In this document: positions 16,139 through 24,061 of the stretch, piece by piece | Layout of the letters: every line of letters begins with the position of its first letter | Position numbering within the stretch: position 1 is the first letter of the stretch | Assembly (NCBI GenBank): GCA_036741535.1 | Contig: DAINSB010000003.1 | Location: 1 to 38,423 of the forward strand | DNA: 38,423 nucleotides | Reading direction: 5' to 3' | Source of the DNA: Thermocaproicibacter sp036741535 | Lineage (GTDB): Bacteria; Bacillota; Clostridia; Oscillospirales; Acutalibacteraceae | Program-made: the position numbers and the translations under genes | Notes under the pieces: model-generated | What the model was told of the DNA's origin: nothing | The model's database searches: none | The model's input: only the letters and a program-made list of their open reading frames with translations

Positions 16139-16406
16139 TTTCGTCGAGTTCCTCCTCGCCGATGTCGTTTCGCTCGTCGTTCAGGCGGTTCGCGACCGTC
16201 TCCGGCTGAACGGCGGAGAGGATCACGTGGTCGCTGTCGGTGATGATGACCGCGCGGGTGCGCCGCCCGTACGTCGCGTCGATCAGCGTGCCGCGCTCCT
16301 TCGCATCCTGGATGATCCGCTTGATGGGCGCGGATTCCGGACTGACGATTGCCACAAGCCTGTTTGCGGAAACCATGTTTCCGAAACCGATATTGATCAG
16401 TTTCAT
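16128..16406 (-). CDS. remA: DUF370/RemA-family regulator
   Basis: RemA proteins are small DNA-binding regulators; in Bacillus subtilis RemA activates biofilm matrix operons and osmoprotection genes. The 92 residues start MKLINIGFGNMVSANRLVAI and contain the conserved basic segment IKRIIQDAKERGTLIDATYGRRTRAVI split over the core. They end in an acidic tail (GEEELDENDE). In Clostridia the position between yicC and gmk is conserved but the regulon is not well known. The ribosome site AAAAGGGAG precedes the ATG, downstream of the heptamer repeat. Confidence 0.92.
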   Translation of the reverse strand: MKLINIGFGNMVSANRLVAIVSPESAPIKRIIQDAKERGTLIDATYGRRTRAVIITDSDHVILSAVQPETVANRLNDERNDIGEEELDENDE

Positions 16407-16418
16407 ATGATTTCTCCC

Positions 16419-16459
16419 TTTTAGATATTAGAGATTAGAGATTGGATGTTGGAAAGGGC
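16419..16459. repeat. Heptamer-based dispersed repeat, copy 2
   Basis: Same element as 3306-3346, in the same orientation, in the 79-base gap between yicC and remA. On the minus strand it starts GCCCTTTC and runs as CTAATCT-like units. It lies within the operon mRNA just before the remA ribosome site. Confidence 0.75.
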
Positions 16460-16485
16460 AAGACCAGGGGATTTTCAAGTCAGCA

Positions 16486-17353
16486 CTATTCGATGTTCTG
16501 AATCTGCTCGCGGATTTTTTCGATTTCCGCCTTCATGTCCACGACGATGTGGGAGATCTCGGCGTCCGCGCACTTGGACCCGATCGTGTTGGCCTCGCGG
16601 TTCATCTCCTGCGTGAGGAAGTCGAGCCTGCGGCCGACGGCGCCGCCGGATTCCATCAATTTGTCAAACTGGGCAACATGGCTGCGGAGGCGGACGGTTT
16701 CTTCCGTGACGCTGACCTTGTCGGCAAAAACGGCAGCCTCGGTCAGGACCCGCTGCTCGTCGACGCCCGCTCCGTCAAGGAGCGCGCCGAGGCGCTCGGT
16801 GAATTTGGCCCGGAATTCTTCGACCGTCTTCGGGGAACGCTCTTCGATTTCTCCGACGGCCTGCAGGATGGCCCGCGTGCGGCCGACGAGGTCCTCCTGC
16901 AGGCGGGCGCCCTCCGCTTCCCGCATGGCGAGGAGCGGGGCCACCGCCTCCCGCAGGACTTCTCCGACCTGCCGCCAGACCTTCTCTTCATCCTCCGGCT
17001 CACGGCGGACAGTCAAGACATCCGGGCACCGCGCGACGGTGCCGACGGTGATGTCGTCCGGTAGGCCGTATGTCCGGCTCAGTTCCCGCAGCGCCGCGAG
17101 ATACCCGGCCGCGAGCGTTTGATTGACCACGACCTCGGTCTGCGTGTCGTCCGGCGTCTCGAGAGAGACCAGAACGTCGATCTTGCCGCGCGTCAGGCTC
17201 TGCTGCAGACAGGTCTTGATCTTGTCCTCCAGAAANNNNNNNNNNCGCGCTGAAGTCGAAAAACCTGTGATTGACGGATCTGATTTCCACCAGGATGTCG
17301 CGCCCCTCCACGACCCTTTCGGCCCTTCCGAAACCCGTCATGCTTTTGATCAT
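16486..17353 (-). CDS. yicC: YicC family RNA endonuclease, interrupted by an assembly gap
   Basis: YicC/YloC proteins are endoribonucleases linked to stationary phase and RNA turnover. The N-terminal part (MIKSMTGFGRAE...IRSVNHRFFDFSA) and the remainder (FLEDKIKTCLQQSLTRGKIDV to the DUF1732 C-terminus with EMNREANTIGSK) are both present. They are in different frames across ten N at 17236-17245. In relatives about seven residues (RVPRSYG-like) lie here, so the true missing length is probably about 21 bases, which would restore the frame. I start at the ATG at 17353, with AGGATGG upstream. It is the first gene of the long minus-strand operon. Not a true pseudogene in my view. Confidence 0.9.
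17236..17245. other. Assembly gap of ten N inside yicC
   Basis: Ten N are written in the sequence. The conserved yicC protein continues on both sides but in another frame, so the N count is a placeholder and not the real gap length. Confidence 0.98.
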
Positions 17354-17495
17354 CCACAACCATCCTAAACCGTAAATTCAAGAAAATACGAAACCGCCCG
17401 GCAGCGGCCCGTCCGTTCCGATCCCAATAGAAAGCCCGGACGTTTCCGCCGGACGCAGGCGGCCGGCCGCACGTGGCATATATATATTATTTTTT

Positions 17496-17525
17496 ATTGT
17501 AACAGGATTGGGGGCACGTTGTCAA
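17496..17525 (-). promoter_or_regulatory. SigA-type promoter of the yicC-to-spoVM operon
   Basis: On the minus strand a perfect TTGACA is followed after 18 bases by TACAAT. It is about 140 bases before the yicC start, with a GC-rich leader between. Confidence 0.8.
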
Positions 17526-17528
17526 GCA

Positions 17529-17566
17529 GGCGGCGTGTCGCCGCGGCCAAGCCCCGCCGCCCAGCG
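17529..17566. repeat. 38-bp dispersed element, copy 2
   Basis: Same element as 9166-9203 (34 of 38 identical, same orientation), including the GCGGCG-TGT-CGCCGC hairpin. It sits directly upstream of the -35 box of the yicC promoter and downstream of the 5S-like gene. Confidence 0.75.
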
Positions 17567-17619
17567 TGGTCGGGAAGCTCCCGCAGACATGGTGGACCTT
17601 AGGCCGGGCCGACGCAGTT

Positions 17620-19020
17620 TTAGACGGGGTGAATCTTTTTCTCCGCGTCGGCGTGGCGGCCGTCGATGCCGTATTTCTTCTGCGCGCGCCTCTTGAAGAA
17701 ATCCGTCGCGACCTTCGGAAACTGCGCGTACGAGAGCACGTCCTCCTCCTGCTCCGTCCACTCGGCGCACTCTTTGCGGAGCGTCTCGAGCTCCGGCTTC
17801 AGCAGGTCGGCGGGGCGGCAGGTGACGCGCGGCGCGTCGCCGATGATCTTCTTCGCGAATTCTTCGCGGATCGGCACGGGCGTGGTGCCGTATTTGCCCG
17901 CGACGAGGTCCTTGAACTCGTTGGTACACATCTTGTAACGCTCGCCGGTGATCACGTTGAAGACCGCCTGCGTGCCGACGATCTGGGAGGTCGGCGTGAC
18001 GAGCGGCGGATACCCGGCGTCCTGGCGGACGCGGGGGACCTCCTGCAGGACCTCTTCGAGCTTGTCCGCCCTGCCGGCCTGCTTGAGCTGCGAAAGCAGG
18101 TTGGAAAGCATACCGCCCGGCACCTGGTAGAGGAGCGCCTTCGTGTCGACCGCGAGTATTTTGGGATCGAGCAGGCCGCTTTTGATGTATTTTTCGCGCA
18201 GCGTCATGAAATACTCGCGGATCTCGTTTAAGAGCACGAGGTCGAGGCCTGTGTCGTACGGCGTGTCCTTGAGCGCGGCCACCATCGACTCCGTCGGCGT
18301 GTGGGAGGTCCCGAGGGCCAGCGGCGACATGGCGGTGTCGATCCAGTCGACGCCCGCCTCGATCGCCTTGAGCATGCACATGGAGGAAAGGCCGGACGTG
18401 GAATGCGTGTGGAGCTGGATCGGAATATGGACGGCGCTCCGGATCCCCTTTACCAGGTCGTAGGCGCGGTACGGGGTCAGCAGGGCCGCCATGTCCTTGA
18501 TGCAGATGGAGTCCGCGCCGGCCGCTTCGATGCGCTTCGCATAGTCGATGTAGTATTCGTCCGTGAAGACCGGGCCCGTCGTGTAGGAGATGGCCACCTG
18601 GACGTGCGCCTTCTCCTTCTTCGCCGCATCGATGGCGACGGTGAGGTTCTTGAGATCGTTCAGCGCGTCGAAAATGCGGAGGATGTCGATCCCGTTCGCG
18701 ACGGATCGCTGGATGAAATACTCGACCACGTCGTCGGAATAATGGCGGTAGCCGAGGATGTTCTGCCCCCGGAACAGCATCTGCAGCTTTGTGTTCGGAC
18801 ACTTTCTGCGGATGACGCGCAGGCGCTCCCACGGGTCCTCGTCAAGGAAGCGCAGGCAGGCGTCGAACGTCGCGCCGCCCCAGCACTCCAGCGAATGGAA
18901 ACCGACCCGGTCCAGCTTGCCGAGAATCGGCAGCATGTCGGAAAGCGGCATCCGCGTCGCGATCAGCGACTGGGGCGCGTCGCGCAGCACCACTTCGGTG
19001 ATCCCGATTTTTTTCGCCAT
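17620..19020 (-). CDS. 5S/OadA-like biotin-dependent carboxyltransferase subunit
   Basis: The protein has 466 residues: an HMGL-like TIM barrel (about 1-300) and a PYC_OADA conserved domain (about 300-450). It moves CO2 between biotin and pyruvate/oxaloacetate. It has the N-terminal VLRDAPQSLIATR, the LFRGQNILGYRHY block, the catalytic-lysine strand ICIKDMAALL and metal ligands in HTHSTSG. PGGMLSNLLSQL and TPTSQIVGTQAVFNV follow. No C-terminal biotin domain is attached, as in transcarboxylase 5S. RDAPQS replaces the usual RDAHQS. The start at 19020 has AAGGGGG 8 bases upstream. It could equally be an oxaloacetate decarboxylase alpha or PycB subunit; the neighbouring 12S-like gene favours transcarboxylase. 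Confidence 0.88.
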   Translation of the reverse strand: MAKKIGITEVVLRDAPQSLIATRMPLSDMLPILGKLDRVGFHSLECWGGATFDACLRFLDEDPWERLRVIRRKCPNTKLQMLFRGQNILGYRHYSDDVVEYFIQRSVANGIDILRIFDALNDLKNLTVAIDAAKKEKAHVQVAISYTTGPVFTDEYYIDYAKRIEAAGADSICIKDMAALLTPYRAYDLVKGIRSAVHIPIQLHTHSTSGLSSMCMLKAIEAGVDWIDTAMSPLALGTSHTPTESMVAALKDTPYDTGLDLVLLNEIREYFMTLREKYIKSGLLDPKILAVDTKALLYQVPGGMLSNLLSQLKQAGRADKLEEVLQEVPRVRQDAGYPPLVTPTSQIVGTQAVFNVITGERYKMCTNEFKDLVAGKYGTTPVPIREEFAKKIIGDAPRVTCRPADLLKPELETLRKECAEWTEQEEDVLSYAQFPKVATDFFKRRAQKKYGIDGRHADAEKKIHPV

Positions 19021-19033
19021 TTCCCGCGCCCCC

Positions 19034-19402
19034 TTACCCGAGCGAAACAAGGGGCGTCCCCGCGTTCACGGCATCCCCCTTGTCCACCAGAACGGCGGCG
19101 ACCGTCGCGTCGTGCGGCGACACGATCTCGTTTTCCATCTTCATCGCTTCCAGCACGAGCAGCACGTCGTCCTTTTTCACGCTCTGGCCGGCCTTGACCG
19201 CGACTCTGACGATCGTGCCGGGCATCGGGCTCGCGATCGTCTCGCCGCCCGCCGGCGCGGCGGCTTTCGGCGCGGGCGCCGGAACAGCGGCGGGAACCGG
19301 AGAAGCGGCGGGAGCCGTCCCGGCGGGCGGCGCGGTCGCCGCAGCCTCTTCCACCTGGACGTCGTAGACGGTGCCGTTGACCGTCACTTTCAGATGTTTC
19401 AT
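19034..19402 (-). CDS. Biotin carrier protein (1.3S/OadA-C-terminal type)
   Basis: This 122-residue subunit carries the covalently bound biotin that shuttles carboxyl groups between the two carboxyltransferases. The N-terminus is the short beta segment MKHLKVTVNGTVYDVQVEE, then an Ala/Pro-rich flexible linker (about 22-55). The biotinyl domain contains SPMPGTI and the biotin-accepting lysine in EAMKMEN. Size and layout match the 1.3S subunit of transcarboxylase or the free carrier of decarboxylases. The ATG at 19402 has AGGGGG about 11 bases upstream; a TTG at 19411 is possible but too close to that site. It lies between the two carboxyltransferase genes, 13 bases before the 5S-like start. 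Confidence 0.93.
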   Translation of the reverse strand: MKHLKVTVNGTVYDVQVEEAAATAPPAGTAPAASPVPAAVPAPAPKAAAPAGGETIASPMPGTIVRVAVKAGQSVKKDDVLLVLEAMKMENEIVSPHDATVAAVLVDKGDAVNAGTPLVSLG

Positions 19403-19444
19403 CGTAAGCAAATCCCCCTGTAAATTTGGAATGAAGTGCTGAAG

Positions 19445-20797
19445 TCAAAGCTGGATGTCTGCGTGCTTCTTCGGAAGCGTCATGACGCGCTTGCCCGAGA
19501 GCAGGTCCAGACAGGCGATGATTTTTTCCCGGGTCTTTTCCGGTTCTACCACATCTTCGACCATGCCGCCGGCGGCCGCCGTCAGGGCGTTGGCCTCGGT
19601 GGTCTTATACTCCTCGATAAGTTTCTTCCGGTCCTCGACCGGGTGGTCGGACCCCTTGAGGCGGTCGTTCCAGAGAAAGACGGCGCCCGTCTCCGGCGCG
19701 AGGGCGGAGACCGTGGCGGACGGCCACGCGAAGGTGTAATCCGCGTTCGCGCCGCGCCCGGCGGCGGCGATGTAGACCGGCCCGCACGCGGTTCCGGTCA
19801 CGGCGGTGATCTTCGCCGTCGTCGCTTCGGAATAGGCGCTCGAGAGCTTGGACGCCTCCTTGACCGTCGCAAACCTTTCCGCATCCACAAAAGTGACCAC
19901 GGGCAGGGAGAAAGAATCGCAGAAGCGGACAAAGCGCGCCGCTTTCGAGCAGGAATCGGCGTCGAGCACGCCGGTGAGGGCCACCGCCCCTCCGACCGCG
20001 CCGCCGAAACGCGCGAGACCGGTCACGGCGCCCGCCCCGAACCTCTTCCCGAATTCCAGAAAGCTGCCGCCGTCCGCGACCGCGCGGATCGTATCGCGCG
20101 AGGACGACGCTTTCAGAATGTCCGCGTCCGGCGACGACACGTCGAACAGCGGCGAAGCAGAAACATTGTTCAGCGGGAGCATCGAAAGGATCGAGCGGAC
20201 CGCGCGGACCGCCTCCTCTTCCCCCTTGACGGCGATCTGGCAGACGCCGAGCTTTTCCGCTTCCTCCGCGGAGCCGCCCTCCCCGTTCGTCGCGACCGTC
20301 AGCTCCGCCTCCTCCGACATAACGACCACGTCCGCGCCGGCCGCCACCATCGCCAGCGTCCCGGTGCAGTTTCCCAACACCAGCGAAACGGTCGGGACCA
20401 CGCCGGAAAGGTTGTTCGCGGTCAGAAGGATCTCGCCGAAGGACGAGAGCATGTCCGCCCCTTCGTCGAGCCGGCCCCCCACGGAATCGTAGATCCCCAC
20501 GACGGGAGTCCCCGCCTTGAGGGCGAGCTGAAAAGTCTTTTTGATTTTCGCGGCCTGCGCTTTCGACATCGCCCCGCCGTCGACATCCGGATTCTGCGAA
20601 AACGCGCAGACCGGCGAACCGTTGACCTTTCCGAAGCCCGCGACGGCCTCCGCGCTCCCGCCGCCGGAAAAAGTCAGCGCGTCGATCTCGTCGAACCCGG
20701 TGCCGTCGAAAAGGAGGGCCAGGCGACGATAGCCGGCCGTTTCCCGCGTCCCGCCGCGCAGATCCCGCAGGTCCGCCGCAACATCGGCATTTTTCAT
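19445..20797 (-). CDS. 12S/MmdA-like carboxyltransferase, divergent and N-terminally short
   Basis: The protein has 450 residues with the two crotonase-like halves of the acyl-CoA carboxyltransferase family. Recognisable blocks are AGTPVVGIYDSVGGRLDEGADML, split over the first half, and SLPVVTFVDAERF, AYSEATTAKIT and FAWPSATVSAL in the second. About 50-60 N-terminal residues common in MmdA/PccB are missing. The oxyanion-hole segments are altered: GNCTGTL instead of GPCAGGA, and TACGPVYI instead of KAYGGAYI. It probably binds a CoA or similar acyl substrate, but activity is not assured. It is first in a three-gene operon with the biotin carrier and the 5S-like subunit. Confidence 0.82.
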   Translation of the reverse strand: MKNADVAADLRDLRGGTRETAGYRRLALLFDGTGFDEIDALTFSGGGSAEAVAGFGKVNGSPVCAFSQNPDVDGGAMSKAQAAKIKKTFQLALKAGTPVVGIYDSVGGRLDEGADMLSSFGEILLTANNLSGVVPTVSLVLGNCTGTLAMVAAGADVVVMSEEAELTVATNGEGGSAEEAEKLGVCQIAVKGEEEAVRAVRSILSMLPLNNVSASPLFDVSSPDADILKASSSRDTIRAVADGGSFLEFGKRFGAGAVTGLARFGGAVGGAVALTGVLDADSCSKAARFVRFCDSFSLPVVTFVDAERFATVKEASKLSSAYSEATTAKITAVTGTACGPVYIAAAGRGANADYTFAWPSATVSALAPETGAVFLWNDRLKGSDHPVEDRKKLIEEYKTTEANALTAAAGGMVEDVVEPEKTREKIIACLDLLSGKRVMTLPKKHADIQL

Positions 20798-20846
20798 TCT
20801 TGGATTCCCCCGTCGTGCGGCGTCATCCGCACATCATTTCGTGTCC

Positions 20847-20875
20847 ATTATAAACAATTTCAGCGGTTTTGACAA
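20847..20875 (-). promoter_or_regulatory. SigA-type promoter of the carboxyltransferase operon
   Basis: Minus-strand TTGTCA, 17 bases, TATAAT, about 50 bases before the 12S-like start. It separates this operon from rluB. Confidence 0.82.
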
Positions 20876-20877
20876 GC

Positions 20878-20901
20878 AAAACCGCCGAAAGCCGTCGGCA
20901 G
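20878..20901 (-). terminator. Likely terminator after rluB
   Basis: On the minus strand CTGCCGA pairs with TCGGCGG (one G-U) around a 6-base loop and runs into TTTT. It sits 12 bases past the rluB stop and abuts the next promoter. Confidence 0.55.
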
Positions 20902-20912
20902 AAAGCGGCATT

Positions 20913-21713
20913 CTAGGGAAGTTTCGGCCCCCGGCGGCGGACGCTTCTCCCAGGCCGCCGCTCCGCTTCCGGAGAAGGTCTTTCCAGCCCGGCCGCGTCG
21001 CGCAGAGCGGCGACCTCCTCCGGCGACAGCCTGCGCCATCTGCCCGGCGCCAGCATGCCGAGGCGCACGGGCCCGAACGCGGTGCGTTTCAGGCGGGCGG
21101 TCTCAAGCCCGAGGGCCTCGCACATTTTGCGGATCTCCCGGTTCCGGCCCTCGTGCAGGATGATGCGCAGCACAACGCGCCCGGGCTCCTGCACCAGCAC
21201 GCTCACCTCGGCGGGGGCGGTCTTCCGGCCTTCGATCACGATGCCCCGCTCCATCTGCTCGATTTGTTCCCGGCTGACGCCGGGGCGCACCGTGACGCGG
21301 TATGTTTTGGGCACGTGGCGGGAGGGGTGCATCATCGCGTTGGCGAAGGCGCCGTCGTTCGTCATCAGCAGCAGGCCCTCCGATTCCCGGTCGAGCCGCC
21401 CGATCGGGTAGATGCGCTGCGGGATCGAGCGGACCAGCTCGGCGACGCATTTGCGGTCCATCTCGTCGCTCATGGTCGTGATGGTTCCGCGCGGCTTGTT
21501 CAGCATGATGTACAGATTTTCGGAATGCGGGGGGCGGCGCAGGGGGCGGCCGGAAAGCGTGATGCGGTCGCGGGCGGGGTCGGCTTTGTCCCCGACGGAA
21601 GCGACGGCGCCGTTGACGGACACTTTTCCCTGCCGGATGAGGTCTTCCGCCGCCCGCCGGGAGGCCACGCCGAAATCGGCGAGGATTTTCTGGAGTCTGA
21701 TCTCCTCTGACAT
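20913..21713 (-). CDS. rluB: 23S rRNA pseudouridine synthase, RluB/RsuA family
   Basis: RluB makes pseudouridine in helix 89-90 of 23S rRNA. The 266 residues begin with an S4 domain (MSEEIRLQKILADFGVASRR), followed by the synthase domain with catalytic Asp in IGRLDRESEGLLLMTNDG. GRNREIRKMCEALG and LKRTAFGPV follow; the tail is Arg/Pro-rich. The ATG at 21713 is preceded by AGGTGAG. A longer frame runs up to 22319 but overlaps the carboxypeptidase gene and is not real. The gene is last in the M50-scpAB operon, as ypuL is near scpAB in Bacillus. Confidence 0.95.
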   Translation of the reverse strand: MSEEIRLQKILADFGVASRRAAEDLIRQGKVSVNGAVASVGDKADPARDRITLSGRPLRRPPHSENLYIMLNKPRGTITTMSDEMDRKCVAELVRSIPQRIYPIGRLDRESEGLLLMTNDGAFANAMMHPSRHVPKTYRVTVRPGVSREQIEQMERGIVIEGRKTAPAEVSVLVQEPGRVVLRIILHEGRNREIRKMCEALGLETARLKRTAFGPVRLGMLAPGRWRRLSPEEVAALRDAAGLERPSPEAERRPGRSVRRRGPKLP

Positions 21714-21742
21714 TTTTCTCACCTGCTCCCGGCCGCGGTTGG

Positions 21743-22897
21743 CTATCGGAAGGAAAACAGATCCTGCATCCATTCCCACAGCCTTTGCAGCCAGTTTTTG
21801 CGCGCGGGAGGCTGCGCGACGTTTTCGGCGGACAGAAGCTCCGTCTGCGCCACCGTCCGGCCGGCACGGACGTAGCGCACGATGCCCAGCACCTGTCCCT
21901 CCCGGACGGGCGCATAGACGAAGCGGGGCAGCTCGACGGAGCGCGTCATCGGCTGCCGCGAATCCGTGACGATGCTGTCCCCCGCCGTGCCGCGGACCTG
22001 CACCTCGCCTTTCACGCCGCCGACGATCGGGACCGTGACCCGGTACGCGGAATCGTCGATCCGGTGCCGCTCGAGGCGCGAAAAGCCGTAATCGAACAGC
22101 GCGGCGTGGTCCTTCCAGTCGTCGGGATCGTTGAGCGTGACCGCAACGAGATGCACCCCGTTTTTCTGGGCGGACGAGACGAGGCAGCGCCCCGCCTTGT
22201 CGGTGAAGCCGGTCTTGATGCCGTCGCAGCCCGCATACAGGGTGAGAAGTTTGTTGTGGTTCTTCAGCGTCCGCGTCTGAGGCGGATTGAGGAACGTGAC
22301 CTTCGCCGTCTTTTCGCATGCGAGCTTTGCAAAATCCGGATTCCGCAGCGCCGCGCCGGCCAAGAGCGCCATGTCGTAGGCGGTGGAATAGTGCTGCGCG
22401 TCGTCCAGGCCGGAGGGCGTGACGAAATGCGTGTCCTTCATGCCGAGGGCGGCGGCTTTCGCGTTCATCTTCGCGGCGAACGCGTCGAGCGAGCCGCCAA
22501 CGGCGATCGCCGCGGAATTCGCCGCGTCGTTGCCGGAAACCAGCAGCATCCCCGCCGCGAGGCCGCTCAGGGTCAGCCGGTCGCCCGCGTGCAGGTACAT
22601 GGAGGAGCCCTCGACCCGGATCATCTCCGGCGTGATAGTGACGGCCCGGTCGTTCTTTTTCGCTTCCTCCAGCGTCAGAAGCGAAGTCATGATCTTGGTC
22701 GTGCTGGCGATCGCGAGCTTCTCATGCTCGTTTTTGGCATAGACGACCGTGCCGTCGTCCCCATCGACCAGAACGGCCGATTTCGCGGAAAGCGACGGCG
22801 CGCCCCCGGACGGCACTTTCGCGGACCCCACCGCGAAAAGCCACAGAACGGCCGCGGCCAGCAGAAGCAGCACCGGGCCGCCGATCTTCCATCTCAA
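21743..22897 (-). CDS. D-alanyl-D-alanine carboxypeptidase, DacF/DacB type
   Basis: This serine-type penicillin-binding protein trims the terminal D-Ala of stem peptides; DacF and DacB act on spore cortex or forespore wall. The 384 residues have an N-terminal membrane segment (VLLLLAAAVLWLFAVGSA) that works as signal or anchor. The three active-site motifs are ASTTKIM (SxxK), SGND (SxN) and IKTGFTD (KTG). The C-terminal beta domain ends in an amphipathic WLQRLWEWMQDLF segment that probably binds the membrane. The start is not an ATG: TTG at 22897 gives good spacing to AGGTGG, TTG at 22903 does not. The ribosome site lies inside a 12-bp inverted repeat. Confidence 0.93.
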   Translation of the reverse strand: MRWKIGGPVLLLLAAAVLWLFAVGSAKVPSGGAPSLSAKSAVLVDGDDGTVVYAKNEHEKLAIASTTKIMTSLLTLEEAKKNDRAVTITPEMIRVEGSSMYLHAGDRLTLSGLAAGMLLVSGNDAANSAAIAVGGSLDAFAAKMNAKAAALGMKDTHFVTPSGLDDAQHYSTAYDMALLAGAALRNPDFAKLACEKTAKVTFLNPPQTRTLKNHNKLLTLYAGCDGIKTGFTDKAGRCLVSSAQKNGVHLVAVTLNDPDDWKDHAALFDYGFSRLERHRIDDSAYRVTVPIVGGVKGEVQVRGTAGDSIVTDSRQPMTRSVELPRFVYAPVREGQVLGIVRYVRAGRTVAQTELLSAENVAQPPARKNWLQRLWEWMQDLFSFR

Positions 22898-22904
22898 AAT
22901 CAAA

Positions 22905-22939
22905 CCACCTGCCCGCTTTATTTATATGCGGGCAAGTGG
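22905..22939 (-). promoter_or_regulatory. Inverted repeat covering the DacF ribosome-binding site
   Basis: On the minus strand CCACTTGCCCGC and GCGGGCAGGTGG pair over 12 bases (one G-U) around an 11-base A/T loop. The 3' arm contains the AGGTGG ribosome site of the carboxypeptidase gene. The loop is A/T only and no clean T-run follows, so translational control is at least as likely as termination. Confidence 0.6.
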
Positions 22940-22944
22940 GCCGG

Positions 22945-23391
22945 TCATGAGTTGTTTTGTTCCCCGGCGTCCGTTTTCGGCGCGTCGGCGTCCTCCTGTT
23001 GCTGTTTCTGCTTTTTCTTTTTTCCTTTTCCGAAGATCCCGGAGACCTTGTCGATCAGCTCCGGGGCCTGCTCGATGATCCGATCGACCGAGGTGTTGCC
23101 GGGATCGACGCGCAGCAGCTTGACGTCTCCGTTCGAGATGGTCAGAAACGCGACCGGGCTGATGGAGACGCCCGCGCCGGTGCCGCCGCCGAAAAACTGT
23201 TTTTCCGGCATGCTTTTCGCCGGAAAGTCGGAGCCGCCCGAGGCGAAGCCGTAGCTGACCTTGGAAATCGGCACGATGATCGTTCCATCCGGAGCCGTGA
23301 TTGGGTCGCCGATGATGGAATTGACATCCACCATCTGCTTGATCTTTTCAAGGGTCGTACCCATTAACCCTTCGATTGGATGATCTGCCAT
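22945..23391 (-). CDS. ytfJ: GerW/YtfJ family spore protein
   Basis: YtfJ/GerW proteins are made in the forespore and are needed for normal germination in Bacillus; the molecular action is unclear. The 148 residues carry the family core: IEGLMGTTLEKIKQMVDVNSI, split, then GDPITAPDGTIIVPISKVSYGF, FGGGTGAGVSISPVAFL and an RVDPGN-type strand. A long Lys/Gln/Asp-rich tail follows. The start MADHPIEGL has AAGGTGG upstream. It lies between ytfI and the DacF-type gene, as in many Clostridia. Confidence 0.93.
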   Translation of the reverse strand: MADHPIEGLMGTTLEKIKQMVDVNSIIGDPITAPDGTIIVPISKVSYGFASGGSDFPAKSMPEKQFFGGGTGAGVSISPVAFLTISNGDVKLLRVDPGNTSVDRIIEQAPELIDKVSGIFGKGKKKKQKQQQEDADAPKTDAGEQNNS

Positions 23392-23446
23392 AGAAAGCAC
23401 CACCTTTTTTAGGAATCTTTCAATATTCTTTCCCGGTTTTCCGGAC

Positions 23447-24061
23447 TTACGCCTCCGCCTTCCTTTTTATCCGCCTCGACACCCTCACAAAGCGCATCAG
23501 CCCGTAAACTGCGGCGGCCAGAAGAAAGACGAGGCGGATGCCAGCCTTCATCTCGAACCGGACGGTACTGTCCCGGCCGCTGAAATCCGGGTCGATCCGG
23601 ATGGACCACCTCCCGCATTTCACCCGCGGCAGAAGAGCGCCCGCCGCCGTGCCCACGGCGGAGCAGACGGTCCCGTACTCGACTGCGGTCCGCGCCGCGT
23701 CGTCCCCGCCGACGGTGACGGCCAGAAGAAAGCGGTCGATACCGAGATGGCGGAAGAGCTTTTTCGCCGTGCCGGAGGCGGCGGAAGCGGCCTCTTTCAG
23801 CACGGAAAGGAACCCCGAAAGGCCCCTGCGCTCCATCAGCCCGCGGATCCTGGCCGGAAGGCCGGAGGGCTTTTCCTCCTCCCGCGCAGGCGGCTTCCGC
23901 TTCTTCTTTTCCGGGGGACGGGGAAAGACCGTGTAATGAAAGAACAGATACCCGACGCGCAGGAAAAATCCCTCCCGGAACCGGACGGTGAACGTGACCC
24001 TGTTCAGGTTGAAAAACAGGAACAGAGCCGCCGACACCGCAATCATCACCAAAGCGTTCAT
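23447..24061 (-). CDS. ytfI: DUF2953 protein (YtfI), sporulation-associated membrane protein
   Basis: This is a 204-residue protein with an N-terminal membrane helix (LVMIAVSAALFLFF). A short beta segment (VTFTVRFREGFFLRVGYLF), a Pro/Lys/Glu-rich linker (about 48-70) and a helical region follow. A C-terminal DUF2953 domain has GTAAGALLP and WSIRIDPDF, then a second membrane segment near 180. Its role is unknown; in Bacillus ytfI is next to ytfJ. The start overlaps the scpB stop by four bases (ATGA), so it is co-translated with scpB. Confidence 0.85.
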   Translation of the reverse strand: MNALVMIAVSAALFLFFNLNRVTFTVRFREGFFLRVGYLFFHYTVFPRPPEKKKRKPPAREEEKPSGLPARIRGLMERRGLSGFLSVLKEAASAASGTAKKLFRHLGIDRFLLAVTVGGDDAARTAVEYGTVCSAVGTAAGALLPRVKCGRWSIRIDPDFSGRDSTVRFEMKAGIRLVFLLAAAVYGLMRFVRVSRRIKRKAEA

